This document shows, in pieces, positions 1 to 12,294 of a stretch of 64,000 nucleotides of DNA (its first letter is position 1; every line of letters begins with the position of its first letter). Origin of the DNA: Littorina saxatilis (taxonomy: Eukaryota; Mollusca; Gastropoda; Littorinimorpha; Littorinidae). The notes under the pieces were generated by a model that was given only the letters and a program-made list of their open reading frames with translations, made no database searches and was not told the origin of the DNA. A program made the translations under genes and the position numbers. The stretch is from positions 21,613,402-21,677,401 of the forward strand of contig NC_090261.1 of the NCBI RefSeq assembly GCF_037325665.1. The letters run 5' to 3'.

Positions 1-1242
1 GTTTTACTAGTGCACTTTGATTCTGATCAACCTCTTACCATATTTTCGGGAATATAAGGCGCTTCTTCGTAAAAAGTGCAGCCCCCACTTTTAAGGTTAA
101 AATGAGAAAAATCTACACAATAGGTGCTTCCTGTGTATTGGCTGCGATTAAGTCAAAGGAAGAATACAGAGTAAAAATATGTTTTCTCTTCGATGTGCAA
201 TGAGATCAGTCTGCATGCTCAGAGCGGTTTGGCCTTGTGACCTCAGGTCAATGACCATATTTTCAGCTGAGACCAGCTGCCTGCCCTAGTTTACAGACAC
301 TGACCTTTTGACCCTTGGTCAATGATTGAGTTTTAACTATTAGACTGACGCCTTTGATGTCAAAGAGGAAACTTTGTCCGGGTCATAGAAGCAGAAACAT
401 GTACTTTCACTAGAGAGTGAGTGTTCTGTTTCTTTGTATAGCGATGTGGGTACATGTGTACTCTTCTTCAGCCATACACAAGCGATACCGGTCAACAGGG
501 CGCAGGGGTCAAAGTTGAGGAAAAAAGTTGCACCTTATAGTCCCGAAAGTATGGTACTCAACATCCTCACGGGCTATGGCACCAGCAATCTCTCTGCTGT
601 TAGGGGCTTTTTTTCTGAACATGTGAAATTTCTGTTCAGCTTTATGACTTACCTAGGGTCTACTTACCTCACTTCCAAACTGCTATCTTTTCTTCTTGTG
701 GTTATGGGATCATTACTTGAATAAGACTAGTTAACTAAATGTTTCTCCTTTTTTTTTTTCAAACCATATCCGCTTGCAGTTTGATATTGTTTTTGAAAAC
801 AAATGGTTTGGACGAGAAATAGAAAGGGATAAGCAGAGGCTGTGGTTCAGTGTGATGTTTTTTTGATGAATAATGTGCTGGGAAAACAATATATGGACAA
901 GTTATTTGCAAGCAGGTTGGACAACCATGCAGTTGCAGCAGGATTGTTTAATATATCCGCACAGTGAAAATGACTGCTTTGCTGAATTGTTGATTTCAAT
1001 GAAAGAAGCACTAGTGATATGACTTCACCAATGCTGTTCACAGCCTGGTGGATTGATAAACATACAGGGAGCCATGAGTGCATGAAAGCGTTTTTTTAAT
1101 TAAATGATTGACACGAGTGTACATTAAACAGCCTTTACTACATCCCCTTCTTTAAACAAAAAATTAAAAACAGTGAAGGGAAACACAAACACACTTGTAA
1201 AGATTGTAAGTGGTTTTTGAGAAGCTCAGCTTTACTGATAAT
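1..1242. other. non-coding stretch, no gene recognised
   Basis: AT-rich sequence with no open frame that I can assign. Positions 228-390 carry short segments (a GACCTCAGGTCAATGACC-like piece, TTACAGACACTGACCTT, and a TTTGATGTC..GAGGAAACT piece) that recur in rearranged order at 30.91-31.07 kb, so part of this is probably an old interspersed repeat. It may be intron of the leucine-rich-repeat gene downstream, which has no 5' exons in the window. Confidence 0.4.
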
Positions 1243-1652
1243 TAAGCCGCCATTAGTATAATGGGGCTTACTGGATTTGCTCTGTCTGTTTGTTTGTTTG
1301 TTTGTTTGAGGCGGGCGGGCGGTTGGTCGGTGTTTGTCGGGTAAGACTTCTATCTCTGGGTCAATTGAGCTCAAATTTCGTGAAATTGTTAGGAATAGGG
1401 TTAGACAGGTGTATGCAAAAAATTACATTCCTAACGGTAGTCAAACGGAAGATATTAGCTTTTAACGCTTTTACAAACCGAGCCAGGGGACGAAACCCAC
1501 TGACAGTCTCATACGTTTGCGGGAATTCCCGCACCCAGAACTCCCGAGTTAATTCCCTTCGAGTCAGCATGCGTTGGATTAGAACTCCGGACAAAAACAA
1601 GTGTTGACCTTAACGGGGTCAAGAAGCCCGCCCTTGGTAATATGGGGACATG
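1243..1652 (+). mobile_element. HINE-like non-autonomous repeat, family D
   Basis: Begins with a hairpin (AAGCCGCCATTA, 3-nt loop, TAATGGGGCTT), followed by CTGTCTG(TTTG)n and then a module CTCTGGGTCAATTGAGCTC with AAATTTCG. The same 5' end recurs at 2054-2110 (AAGCCGCCTT, GTA, AAGGGTGCTT). The 3' part (1598-1652, GTGTTGACCTTAACGGGGTC) recurs inverted at 2868-2920. No coding capacity. The layout matches the other hairpin-microsatellite elements of this window; the family assignment is an inference. Confidence 0.45.
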
Positions 1653-2164
1653 GATTTTTGATCGAGACTTCATGTAAATCTCAAACACCATAGATCCTTC
1701 ATAACGACCGATTTTTGAAGAATTATTCCGTAAATAAACAAATAAATAGTGACGTCATTTGAACTACACAGTCTATATGTGGTGGGTTGGGGACGACCCA
1801 CTTTTGAATTAAAGAAGGCATTTTACTTTGTTTATTTCTATTTGGATGGCGTGGGTTGTGTAGAAGGGTACTTTTTATGTTGAATATTTCTTTAGAAAGT
1901 ATGGGCCGTTCATGAGTAATATCATTGGTACTGTGAAGGTTAAGTGATTGATTGAAAAGTGTGTACGGCATTTACTTTGGAAAGAGGCGGTAATGAGTTA
2001 CTTCCCTTCGGGTCTCGTTCTATCACTGACAGCATGCGAACATGCGTTGGATTATTAAGCCGCCTTGTAAAGGGTGCTTACTGGATTTGCTCTTCCTGTT
2101 TGTCCGGGTTTCAGGTGTTTGTTTGTCTACCATGTCACCACGTGTAAAGAGCTCGGTCAATTTT

Positions 2165-2710
2165 TGAGTCACTTGAGAAAAAGTGACTCTATGTAATCGG
2201 TCAGTGTTAGTCTGTCCGTCCGGCCGGCCGGCCGTAGACACCACCTTAACGTTGGACTTTTCTCGGAAACTATCAAAGCGATCGGGCTCATATTTTGTTT
2301 AGTCGTGACCTCCAATGACCTCTACACTTTAACGATGGTTTCGTTGACCTTTGACCTTTTTCAAGGTCACAGGTCAGCGTCAAAGGAAAAATTAGACATT
2401 TTATATCTTTGACAAAGTTCATCGGATGTGATTGAAACTTTGTAGGATTATTCTTTACATCAAAGTATTTACATCTGTAGCCTTTTACGAACGTTATCAG
2501 AAAAACAAGGGAGATAACTAGCCTTTTCTGTTCGGCAACACACAACTTAACGTTGGGCTTTTCTCGGAAACTATAAAAGTGACCGGGCTCAAATTTTATG
2601 TGAACGTGACTCATTGTGTTGTGAATAGCAATTTCTTCCTGTCCATCTGATGCCTCATATAATATTCAGAACTGCGAAAGTGACTCGATCGAGCGTTTGC
2701 TCTTCTTGTT
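2165..2710 (+). mobile_element. HINE-like non-autonomous repeat, family C
   Basis: Starts with hairpin GAGTCACTT..AAGTGACTC, then GTCTGTCCGTCCGGCCGG, then a module AACGTTGGACTTTTCTCGG / GCGATCGGGCTCATATTTT that also recurs at about 2550-2600. Ends with a second copy of AAGTGACTC, a small hairpin (GAGC GTTT GCTC) and the tail TTCTTGTT. These are the parts expected of a HINE/Helitron2 derivative (sub-terminal inverted repeats, microsatellite, 3' stem-loop). Non-coding. Confidence 0.55.
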
Positions 2711-3506
2711 AAATTATTTATTAATTTATTAATTTAATTTTTTTTAATTAATTCTTTCTAACATTTATTTATTTACTTAAAAAAAAAATTGTTTTAAATA
2801 ATTTATTCATTTAAAAAAAAAATCTCCCTCCCTCTGTCTGTCTGTCTGTCTGTCTCCGTGTCCCACCCCCATATTACCAAGGGCGGCTTCTTGACCTCGT
2901 TAAGGTCAACACTTGTTCATTTTACCCTGCACAGATAGATCAAAGTTGTCCTGACTCAGTGTACAAAGTCACAGCAACCAACGCAATGGTAACTGAGTGT
3001 TCCGTATGCCACTCCATGTAAATGTATACCTATATCGCTGTGTACATGATTTACATATATCTTTGTATGTTGCAGTACCAAAGAACAAATGTAAATTCAT
3101 TTTTTTTATTGTTTTCATATTTAGCATAGTTTATTTGTTTCTGTTTATTTTCTTTCTTGTTTAGTTCATACAATTCAAACATTTTCAGACATTTTCTATG
3201 TGGCATATAGGAGTTACAGCAACTAAGGTAGCTACAGTGCAGAACTTTTTCCAGATTTTCTTAATTCAAACCGGGAGATTTGTAGTCCAAGGGAAAAATG
3301 AAAAGACAAACACATGCAAAACCAAATTAGATCCTGCGAGATTTTTCGGTTTTATTGAATCCTAATTTTTCCTAGTTGTAGGACTAACGTTTCTGCTAAT
3401 TCTTGTTTGGGACCATTTTGCTCACCTGATTTACCTGCGTAGGATTGTGTGTGCGTGTGTGTGTATGTATATATAGGTGTTTGTGTAGCAACATTTGCTC
3501 CTTTTT
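2711..3506. other. AT-rich non-coding stretch
   Basis: Low-complexity A/T (2711-2820), a short (GTCT)n run near 2833-2856, the inverted fragment of family D at 2868-2920, then unremarkable intron-like sequence with a short GT run at 3445-3470. No gene seen. Confidence 0.4.
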
Positions 3507-4370
3507 GACTCACATGCGAAGCAAAAGTGAGTCTATGTACTCACCCGAGTCGTCCGTCCGTCCGTCCGTCCGTCCGTCCGTCCGTCCGGACGTCCGTCCG
3601 TCCGTCCGGAAAACTTTAACGTTGGATATTTCTTGGACACTATTCAGTCTATCAGTACCAAATTTGGCAAGATGGTGTATGATGACAAGGCCCCAAAAAA
3701 CATACATAGCATCTTGACCTTGCTTCAAGGTCAAGGTCGCAGGGGCCATAAATGTTGTCTAAAAAACAGCTATTTTTCCCATTTTTCCCATTTTCTCTGA
3801 AGTTTTTGAGATTGAATACCTCACCTATATATGATATATAGGGCAAAGTAAGCCCCATCTTTTGATACCAGTTTGGTTTACCTTGCTTCAAGGTCAAGGT
3901 CACAGGAGCTCTTCAAAGTTGGATTGTATACATATTTTGAAGTGACCTTGACCCTGAACTATGGAAGATAACTGTTTCAAACTTAAAAATTATGTGGGGC
4001 ACATGTTATGCTTTCATCATGAGACACATTTGGTCACATATGATCAAGGTCAAGGTCACTTTGACCCTTATGAAATGTGACCAAAATAAGGTAGTGAACC
4101 ACTAAAAGTGACCATATCTCATGGTAGAAAGAGCCAATAAGCACCATTGTACTTCCTATGTCTTGAATTAACAGCTTTGTGTTGCATGACCTTGGATGAC
4201 CTTGACCTTGGGTCAAGGTCACATGTATTTTGGTAGGAAAAATGTGTAAAGCAGTTCTTAGTGTATGATGTCATTGCTAGGTTTAGTTATTTGACCTTGA
4301 CCCTGAAGGTCAAGGTCATGTAAAGGTCAAGGTCAAGCATGTGAGTCATATGGGCTTTGCCCTTCTTGTT
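3507..4370 (+). mobile_element. HINE-like non-autonomous repeat, family B, rich in AGGTCA sites
   Basis: Starts with hairpin GACTCAC..GTGAGTC (3507-3533), then a (GTCC)n microsatellite, then AACGTTGGATATTTCTTGG and ACCAAATTTGGCAAG. Ends with a second GTGAGTC, hairpin GGGC TTT GCCC and tail TTCTTGTT. It shares AACGTTGGA with family C, so the two are probably related lineages. The body holds about eleven copies of TCAAGGTCA or its complement. Non-coding. Confidence 0.6.
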
Positions 4371-5393
4371 TATGCAATTCATTTTAAAAATGTATATGCA
4401 TGCATAGGTTATTTTTACGAGTATTTGTATACACCTCATCACAAATGGTACAAATGTAATTTATATACAAAAAGTCAAAATGTGCTGCTGGTGTTTTTGT
4501 ACTGAATTTGACTGCAGTAAAATGACACAGACTTATTAGGATTCTCATTCTTTGCTTGTGAAGGTAAAGGGAAATAGAGAACTGTTTCTCTCCAATCATT
4601 TATTTTCACATACGTGTGCCTGCAATGTGCCTGTTGGACGCATACTCTGGAAAAATGATCGACTTCAGTCTTCTGCGCTAGCGGGTGCATTTGTTCATAT
4701 TCAGGCAGGGAGAAGAAGAGGGAGGAGGGTTGGTTAAGAGAGACAGGGGACTCAGACTGTTAGTAAAGTGGGAGGTTTGGAGGAGGAAGGGCACAGGGCA
4801 GTTACATTTTCAAGCGTGTATGCACATTAATTTTTACTGTGTGTACATTTGTCAGCATGAGTTTGTCATGTCACTGATCATGTGAACCGCATATGTAAAG
4901 AAGTGTATGTGTGTCAAATGTTTTTCCATATCGTTTTGAAATGTATCCCAAAATCAATCAATCAATATGAAGCTTACATAGCGCGTATTCCGTGGGTACA
5001 GTTCTAAGCGCTTGTCGAAGAGTTGTCAACACAGGACTAACAAAGAAACTAACATCTACAGACGGACACGAACCCTATCACACACTAGCAAACCCTGATA
5101 AACATACAACAAACAACTGTTTAACAACAATGTACACATCAATAGCTAGAGGTAAACTGTATTGTAGTTTAATATTGTGGTGATTTTTGATATCAAAGTT
5201 TTTGTTTTCTGTAAGTTGTGGATATTTTTCACATATGTTTATGAATTACTTGAGGAGAAAATTGTCTTGCAACCTCCAAGATAATGCATGATGACGTGCA
5301 GACATGTGGCTTTTTTCTGAAACACGATGTAGCATTTAATATGACGTGAAAGGCAGGTGTACTTTTTTTACCAACCTGAATTTTTTTAATTTT
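4371..5393. other. non-coding stretch with a LINE/SINE tail fragment
   Basis: Mostly unassigned. 4945-5040 (ATCAATCAATCAATATGAAG followed by TACATAGCGCGTATTCCG) resembles the 3' tail of a short retroelement on the minus strand: a tetranucleotide tail preceded by a GCGC-type end. No coding exon recognised. Confidence 0.3.
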
Positions 5394-5545
5394 GACTGAA
5401 CAATAAATGGCTTTTAATTTTCTTAGCACAGTGACGCCTTCGTAATGCTGATAAAGGTAGTTCAGGTAGTGTAACAGCTATAGAGTAACATGTATGCTTT
5501 TAGTGAGTGCCTTGGTCGTATCAACAGAAAAATGATTTTCTATTG
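5394..5545 (+). repeat. dispersed ~150-bp repeat, copy 1
   Basis: Begins GACTGAACAATAAATGGCTT and continues for about 150 nt with clear similarity (by eye ~80%) to 14202-14345 in the same orientation, including CGTAATGCTGATAAAG and GGCTATAGAGTAAC-like words. No terminal repeats or tail were found, so the class is unknown. Confidence 0.55.
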
Positions 5546-5835
5546 TGGTTTTTGAGTTTGACAGCAGTGCTTTGTTTGGTTTACCCTGGATTAAAAGTTC
5601 TTGGCAATTATAAATATGTCAGAAAATAAAAGATAGGAATATGTTGCAGTAAAATTGGCAGTACAAACCTTCAAGTTTTTATTTGCAAATCAGCCTTCTC
5701 ACCTTATAATTTAACGTGATAAGTTTGGGAAAGAGATCACGTTCATACGTGTCACATTTTGGTCTTTCTTTCATCCATGCATATGATTTTTTTTAATTTG
5801 TATTATTATACTGTCAAACCTTTGTCTTGCAGGTG

Positions 5836-6010
5836 CAGTGGACCCCACTTTCAATACCCGTTGTTTTTAAGACCTCCCCACAGGGCCCTCCTACTTTTTA
5901 ATACCCTTCGCTTTTCCACATTTTCTGTTCACCTACTTTTCTCCATCAATACCTGATTTTCAGACATTTTTGAGATCTTAAAATGGGGGAAAGGGGGGGG
6001 GGGTCTCCTG
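5836..6010 (+). mobile_element. MITE family M1 (pogo/mariner-like ends)
   Basis: Left end CAGTGGACCCC, right end complementary to CAGGAGACCCC, flanked by TG (probably a mutated TA) and TA. Contains ACCTGATTTTCAGAC and TTTTAAGACCTCCCC, as do the copies at 6057, 31868 and 36138. About 175 bp, non-coding. TA target duplication and CAGTGG ends point to the Tc1/mariner-pogo superfamily. Confidence 0.6.
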
Positions 6011-6186
6011 TACTGAACAATCTTTTTACTGCATTTATAAAAGTAAGAAGTTTGTACAGTGGAACCCCCCTTTTAACACTATTGTGACTTGCACTGCCAC
6101 GGCGTTAACATCCTGCCTGCCCAAGCTTGCCACCAAGAAACTTCCCAAAAAACAGTAACTGTAAAGAAATCTGTCTAGCAAGCTTG

Positions 6187-9100
6187 ATTAAATTACATAT
6201 CTTACCCAACTCACATAGTTCAGTGCTGGTAACGCTGTACGCATCCCCTTGGTAACAAGGGAAGCCCCTCTAAAAAAAGAGTGACCAATACCCATAAGGC
6301 CATATTAATACATACTTCCGACTTCCGTATGCGCGCGCATACGCCGCCATATGCATCATTCCATACTCAGCGAGCAGTGGGACTGGTCGTGTTTTTGTAC
6401 GCTCTGGCTGTGTTCAGCCATCTGTCACTTCGTCTACGGACTTGGTCACTTACCTCTTGGTATCTTCTTGCTTGTCTTATCGTCTCTTCATGTTGAGGTG
6501 AGATCTTTCTGTTTTTTGCTTGTGTTTGTGGGCGTTTTTGACCTTAAATTGAACTTGTGAAATTTTCTTGTTTACAAAATTTTTCGTGAGTTGTTTTTGG
6601 TCATGGCGGTTAACGCCAAGAAGCGGCAGTTGTCTAAATGAGTAACTGCTGGTTCTCCGCCGACTAAGTTAACACCTGGGAAAGCAAAGGCTTCCGGACA
6701 GGCTTGTGTTTCGGTTCATGTACTGTCTTTGCAAAAAATTACCGATGTTTTGGTCGTCATGCCTCCTACTCCGTTTTGGACGGCTAAACCTTTAGACAAG
6801 GTTTCTCCTGTGGATAAGCCCGCTTAGGCTTCCTTGGTTTATGTGTTTCCCGGTCGTGCGTCTGCGGACGTGGCGACATTGTTGCTCTCTTTAAGTTCAC
6901 AGGTTTCTTCCTTGGCGGGGGATATCGCTTCCACGCGGGCGGAGATGCGTTCGCTGCCGGTGTGACGGGGGTTTCGTCTCTTGCCAACGTTCGCCTGCGC
7001 CGTCTGCTACTGTGTCTCAGGCTGATGTTCATGCGGAATGGGATGATGGGACCACGCCTTCGCTTGTGGCCTGTGTTCCGGTTCCCGGTGGTTCACACCA
7101 GTTTAAAGGTATGTTTTCTACCCAAGTACCCGGGTTCTCCGGGGAAAGGGTAGAGCGTCTCCAAGAGAAAGTAACTCCGGGCTCTGGCTTTGTGGGTGAA
7201 AGTTCCGAAGCTGAGGCTGGCTCTGACTGCATTGGCAGCAGGTCGGTGGCGGTTAGGAACCTTGGAGAGCGAACGGAAGATTAGCGCAACCAACCGCTTC
7301 TTTAGATTGTGGTACGGGTGTGCGTCTTTCGCTTCCGCCCGGGGGGCAGGAAGAGAACAGTATAGCTGGCTCTTTGTTTGACTATGGGAGTCAAGCAGGG
7401 GGTCAGCTTCCGGAGGGCACGGGAGTGCCAGTCGGCTGTTCAGAAGACGGTGCTTCCGCAGGGGTGGTTGCACTGAATTCAAATTGCCGTTTAGGCTGTC
7501 AAGTGCAGTGGCACTGGGGGCTTAAGCGGCTTCAAGGTACATTAGGATCTTCTGGTGCATGTTTAGGCATCCGGTTGGTTCTGATATTTGCCAATCCGTG
7601 GCCGATTTTGCTAACGCTTTTGCGGCTGTGGCTTCCGGTTTCAGGATGGTTTGGCCTTCTGCCGTTAACACTGGGGTGTTGGTAGTTGGCGCTCATCAGT
7701 CTTCGGCTTTCGGTTCCGTTGTTGCGGTTCCTCTGCTGTTACTCAGGCTAAATGCACTTCCTTTTCCAGGCTTTCAGCTGGTATGAGGCAGGTGGATGGA
7801 ATATCCTTTCGGAGTTCCGGCTTTTGGGTAATTTGTTCCGAACCTTTCCCTTTTGGCAAGTGTTGCTTTTTCGGGATTGGTTCCGGCTCTCATCCTTTTG
7901 TAGATGGTTAGAATACCACTGTACAGGATGATGAGGATTTGGAAGACTAAGCTTCTGGGGCAGATGGAGACGCCTCTTTGTTGTTTTTCAGCGAAGCTGC
8001 CATCTTTGTTTACATGGATGGCAGAGGTTACTACGCGCTTTTTCCCTGTAGGGTTAGCGGTAGCATTGTCATCTGCCTTTTCTCCTCCATCTTTTTTGGC
8101 GTGTCTTGCTCCTTCTTAGGATCAATTTGCGAACTCAATCGATGCTTTTCCCCCATCTCTGCCTTTGTTGGCATCTCAGGGGGAAGCTCATACTTCAGCT
8201 TTGCCGCGTTTTGCGCATTTTCAGCTGACCTGAGCCTTTTAAGGGAATCTTAGAACGTTATGTTCTTGGATTCTCTGTTGGGGTCGTTTGGGCTTGTGAA
8301 ATTTGTTTTTTCACAATTGAGGCTCCTTTGTTACCACTTCCTTTGTGGGCAACGCTCGGCTTAGCTCCTGCGGTGGCGGGGCTTTAGCTTGCGTCATCTG
8401 CTCAAGCAGCGCGTCACGCGCTGATCGCTATCCGTAGGCTTCGGTTTACTCCAAGCTTAAGAACGTAGTTTATTCGTTTGCTTTTTCTACGGAACCGCCA
8501 CCGGGTTCCCCGGAATTGGCGAACATCCGTCTGGATGTTAATAGCAAGGAGTGACTGTCTCTCTGTCAGAACAAGGATCTCCTGGCTATGTTTCATTATG
8601 GCCGCACTCCTTTACATTTACCGCTTTTTAACAAATCTCGTTTCTGCGCTCTCTTGTGCGCGGTTACGTCCTATCTGGATATTTTTGTGTTCCGTCAGGA
8701 CGCGGATACGTAGGATGTAGCTTTGCTTTTAGCCTGGGTGTAGGTCTCTTTCAAAAAGGTTTGTTCTTTTGGCGAGACTTTAATCTCTTCTTTTCTTGAA
8801 GGTTCCTCTTTGTGAGTTCGCTTTTATGCACAGGGATTCTTCTCTATCTTAAAAGCTCACTGCAGAAGGAAAGCGCACGGCAGGCCTTGGCTTTTTATTG
8901 TTTTCAAATAAAGGCTTCAGGCTCGCCGTTCTCGACTTTATTTTTTGTCTCCTTACCCTCGCGTTCGTGGCAGGGTTCTGTGTCTAATATCCACCTTTCT
9001 TCCCCCTGAGGCAAGTTAGCGGTGGGTGTTGGTAGGCACACAAAAGCACGCTTTCTTTCACACTTGTGGCAGTTATGTCAACTGGAAGTTAGTTCTCGGC

Positions 9101-11729
9101 ATCACTCTTCTTTCGCCTTTGTGTTTAACACAGCGGCTGGGGGGGATTAGGTTTCCCTCTTTGTGGGGGGAGACACGGGGGCCTCCCTTTTTGGTTCTCT
9201 TTCATGGTTCGTTTGGTATTTCAGAGCTTCAGGGTTCTGATCTTTTTTCTAAGTCATGCGTTTGTTGAGCCGTTTTTGGATCTCTTGGAGATTGTGCAAG
9301 CGGCCCTTGATAGAAGTCCTTTGCTCCAGGTGTAACTGGGAGTGCAGGGCTGGAGCACATTAGATGTCTAAGGCTTCTCAGCTTTTATAGGACCCTTTGT
9401 GGTCTGTTGGGTGTTAAGCAATAGAACAAAGGGTTGGAACATGTGTTGTTTCAAGTAGACAACTCCACAGGGGGCTTTTCTCATCAAGAAAAGGGGGTCT
9501 CTCACTCCCTATCGCTTCCTCACGGATCATGAGAGGTTTTGGTGGTTTTACCATCACGAGATCTTTTTAGCAGCGAAGTACCTTCATGAGAGTCTCTATG
9601 ACTGGGCGGACTCTCTAAGTCTGTCGGCCAAATGGCCACTGGGAGCAGACTCTCTTTGACCACGTGTTTTTGTTCCTTCGGGGGAATGGGAGAAATTTCT
9701 ATTAATGAGTTTTTGCCTTTTGGTACTATCGCCTTTTGCTTATCTTCGTCGCCCGACTGCCGGGCATGGAAATTTTTACTCTTGTTTTACTTTGAGCGGC
9801 CTGCTGGTCGCACAGTTTGGGCCCGTTCTTTTTGGGTTGCTAGACCTCGTTAGGCTGGCAAGAGGGCTCCGGTTTTGCTCACACTCGTTTCTCACGGGTG
9901 TCTACTGTAGGATATTTTTGAGTTGCTCGGGCTCTTCTGCCCGTCAACTCTGGACTGGTACTTGTCTTGTTGTCTGGCGTGGAACAGATGGCTTATGTTT
10001 TAACGGATAGAACTCCTCTTCTCTCGGTACAATGAAGGTGGCGAGCCACCTATTTTGGCTTTCCGTTCTTTTTCTCTCACGTCTTTGTTTAAGACATTAT
10101 GTGATATCAGTTTTACTGAGACAGCTCGGTGCTAATTTTTCTCTTGGTGGCGTTTTAGCCAGCAAGTTTAAGAGGGCCTACGTTAGGCTTGCTGAAAGCT
10201 GATCTTCAGTCCTTTCTTGGACTTTGCTCCTAGTTTTAGGGTTTTTGTGATTGGATTCTTTGACTCTTTTACTTAACTAGCCTTGCTGATCAACACGGAA
10301 ATCGGCCATGCTTACTCGGGTAGCTTCTGTGAGAAGTGGGAGTAAGTGTTTTTTCTGCTAATTTTGCTATAGACAGATTTTCGGAGAAAGACTGATCTAT
10401 GGCACTTAGGTTTCTTTTGGGTTTTCTGGCATATAAGCGGAATCTGGAGTTACCAACTTTGATTCACCGTTCAAATCTTAATCACTATTTTGGCTCCCCT
10501 AGAGCCATATTTAGCCTTTTGGTCTGTTCAAGTTTTGAAGATTTTTTTCTGACTTGCACGGATTGCTTGAGATCATTAAATCTAAGGGCGCTTGTTCTTA
10601 TCTTTCTGCTTCGTCGCCCTTTAACCTTGAACGGTTATATACGACGTTAAACACTGATTAATTTATATAAAGGAAGAAAGAATGTCTTTCAACTTTGGTA
10701 GGGGTAATGACTTGTTGAGGTCAACCTTGCCTAGATGGACTGCCACAGTGTTCAGGTATGCCTTCAAGTGGTGGCAGTAGACAGGGGGGGGGGGGGGGGG
10801 CAGTCAGTCAGTCCTCCCCCTTCGAACAGCACGGACTCTATTTTCCTTTCTTGAGCATTTTTATGGCTCTTGGAGATTCTGATGTACATTTTTGTACGGT
10901 TATAGCCCTCCACAGTTTTCCGTTAAGGACTCTGCACACTAGATCGGAATCTCAGGAACTTCTTTTTATCTCACTCGTTATGGTGCGCTTTAAAGACATC
11001 TCGAGAGTAATGTTAGCCAAGTGGGTCTCCACCATAGTTAGACAAGTTTATTTATGTATGGTGGCAGAGTCAGGCAGGGGATGTCAGGGCAGTTTTGCCC
11101 TTTACTACAGCTAGGCCTCACGGGGCAAGAGATTGGGCTTCCACTCTAGCTGTTCTTCGATTTGGTCTCCTGGCAGAACTGTGTTCTTGAGTCGGCTTGC
11201 TGGCTTTATTGAAAGGTTTTTCTTTGGTGTTTATCTCAGAGATGCCTATGCATTGAGATAGGATGTGTTTCTGGGTTACCTGCTCTGTTAGCGGCAGGAC
11301 AGATTCTCAATTCCTGATTGGGTTAAGTGCCCTCCACCTATAGTAGCAATCTGCTATATGTGAGTTGGGTAAGATATGTAATTTAATTAAAAATTTTAGT
11401 AATAAATTTTCATTTGATTAATATACTTACCCAACTCACATCGTTTATTCCCTCCCGCCTCCCCGCTGTGGGGGGTGGATTTCTAAAAAAGGGGAGTGAG
11501 TTGGGCTTCGTTTGGAATGATGCATATGGCGGCGTATGCGCGCGCATACGGAAGTCGGAAGTATGTATTAATATGGCCTTATGGGTATTGGTCACTCTTT
11601 TTTTAGAGGGGCTTCCCTTGTTACCAAGGGGATGCGTACAGCGTTACCAGCACTGAACTAGAGTTAATTGCTATATGTGAGTTGGGTAAGTATATTAATC
11701 AAATGAAAATTTATTACTAAAATTTTTAA
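6187..11729 (+). mobile_element. DIRS-like tyrosine-recombinase retroelement fossil, structurally complete ends
   Basis: Inverted terminal repeats of ~170 nt: 6197-6362 and its reverse complement at ~11512-11690, nearly identical apart from one small length difference. An internal complementary region at 11354-11440 is complementary in its left half to the extreme left end and in its right half to the extreme right end (11690-11729), the hallmark DIRS-1 arrangement. There is no target duplication of its own. Plus-strand order fits the family: a coiled-coil Gag-like stretch near 6.8-7.0 kb, then a long polymerase-region relic, then tyrosine-recombinase-like signatures at about 10.86-11.25 kb. 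The coding region is broken in many places (well over ten), so it cannot make its proteins. Confidence 0.8.
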
Positions 11730-12294
11730 ATTAAGTCCAATCACCACCAAATTTTGTGTACTAATTAAAAAATGGATGCCCAGTTCAGTCGTGCTATTTA
11801 TAAGTTTGTCACGCGATTTGTTTTAGCAAAGGGGGGGGGGGGGGTGAAAGGGGGATAATTTGTGTTTTTTAACGGTTTTTTGTGTGTGTTTTCTTTTCCA
11901 CTGCTTTTTTAAAAGTTATTTTTTAACAGAAAGTATTATAAATAATGTTATAACCAAACAAGGTGTGAAACCTATGAATTAGCTGAAATATTGTTAACAT
12001 TCTACACAGAAATAAGGAGACAGTACAGAGAAAAAAACAAGCAAATCCCTCATTCACTCACAGCATCCTGACTCAAATGAAACAAAACTGTGACACTCAC
12101 CAAATGATGTCTAGGTAATCCATATTGAATATAAGTCACATTTTCACGACAAAGTCCCAACTGTACACCTATGAACATTTCCAAAAGGATTAGGAGGCTC
12201 CAGCCATCCATTGTTATCAGTGCTGCCACGCCCCCCTTGCACCTACACCTACAGATCCATGCAGTACCACCCTACCACGTGTAGATTTGCCGAC

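Noticed and set aside
434-724. Open frame with a protein-like stretch (SKLRKKVAPYSPESMVLNIL) after a possible CTTCTTCAG acceptor
   Set aside because: Codon choice looks plausible for an internal exon, but there is no convincing donor, no known domain and no phase link to the exon at 12870.
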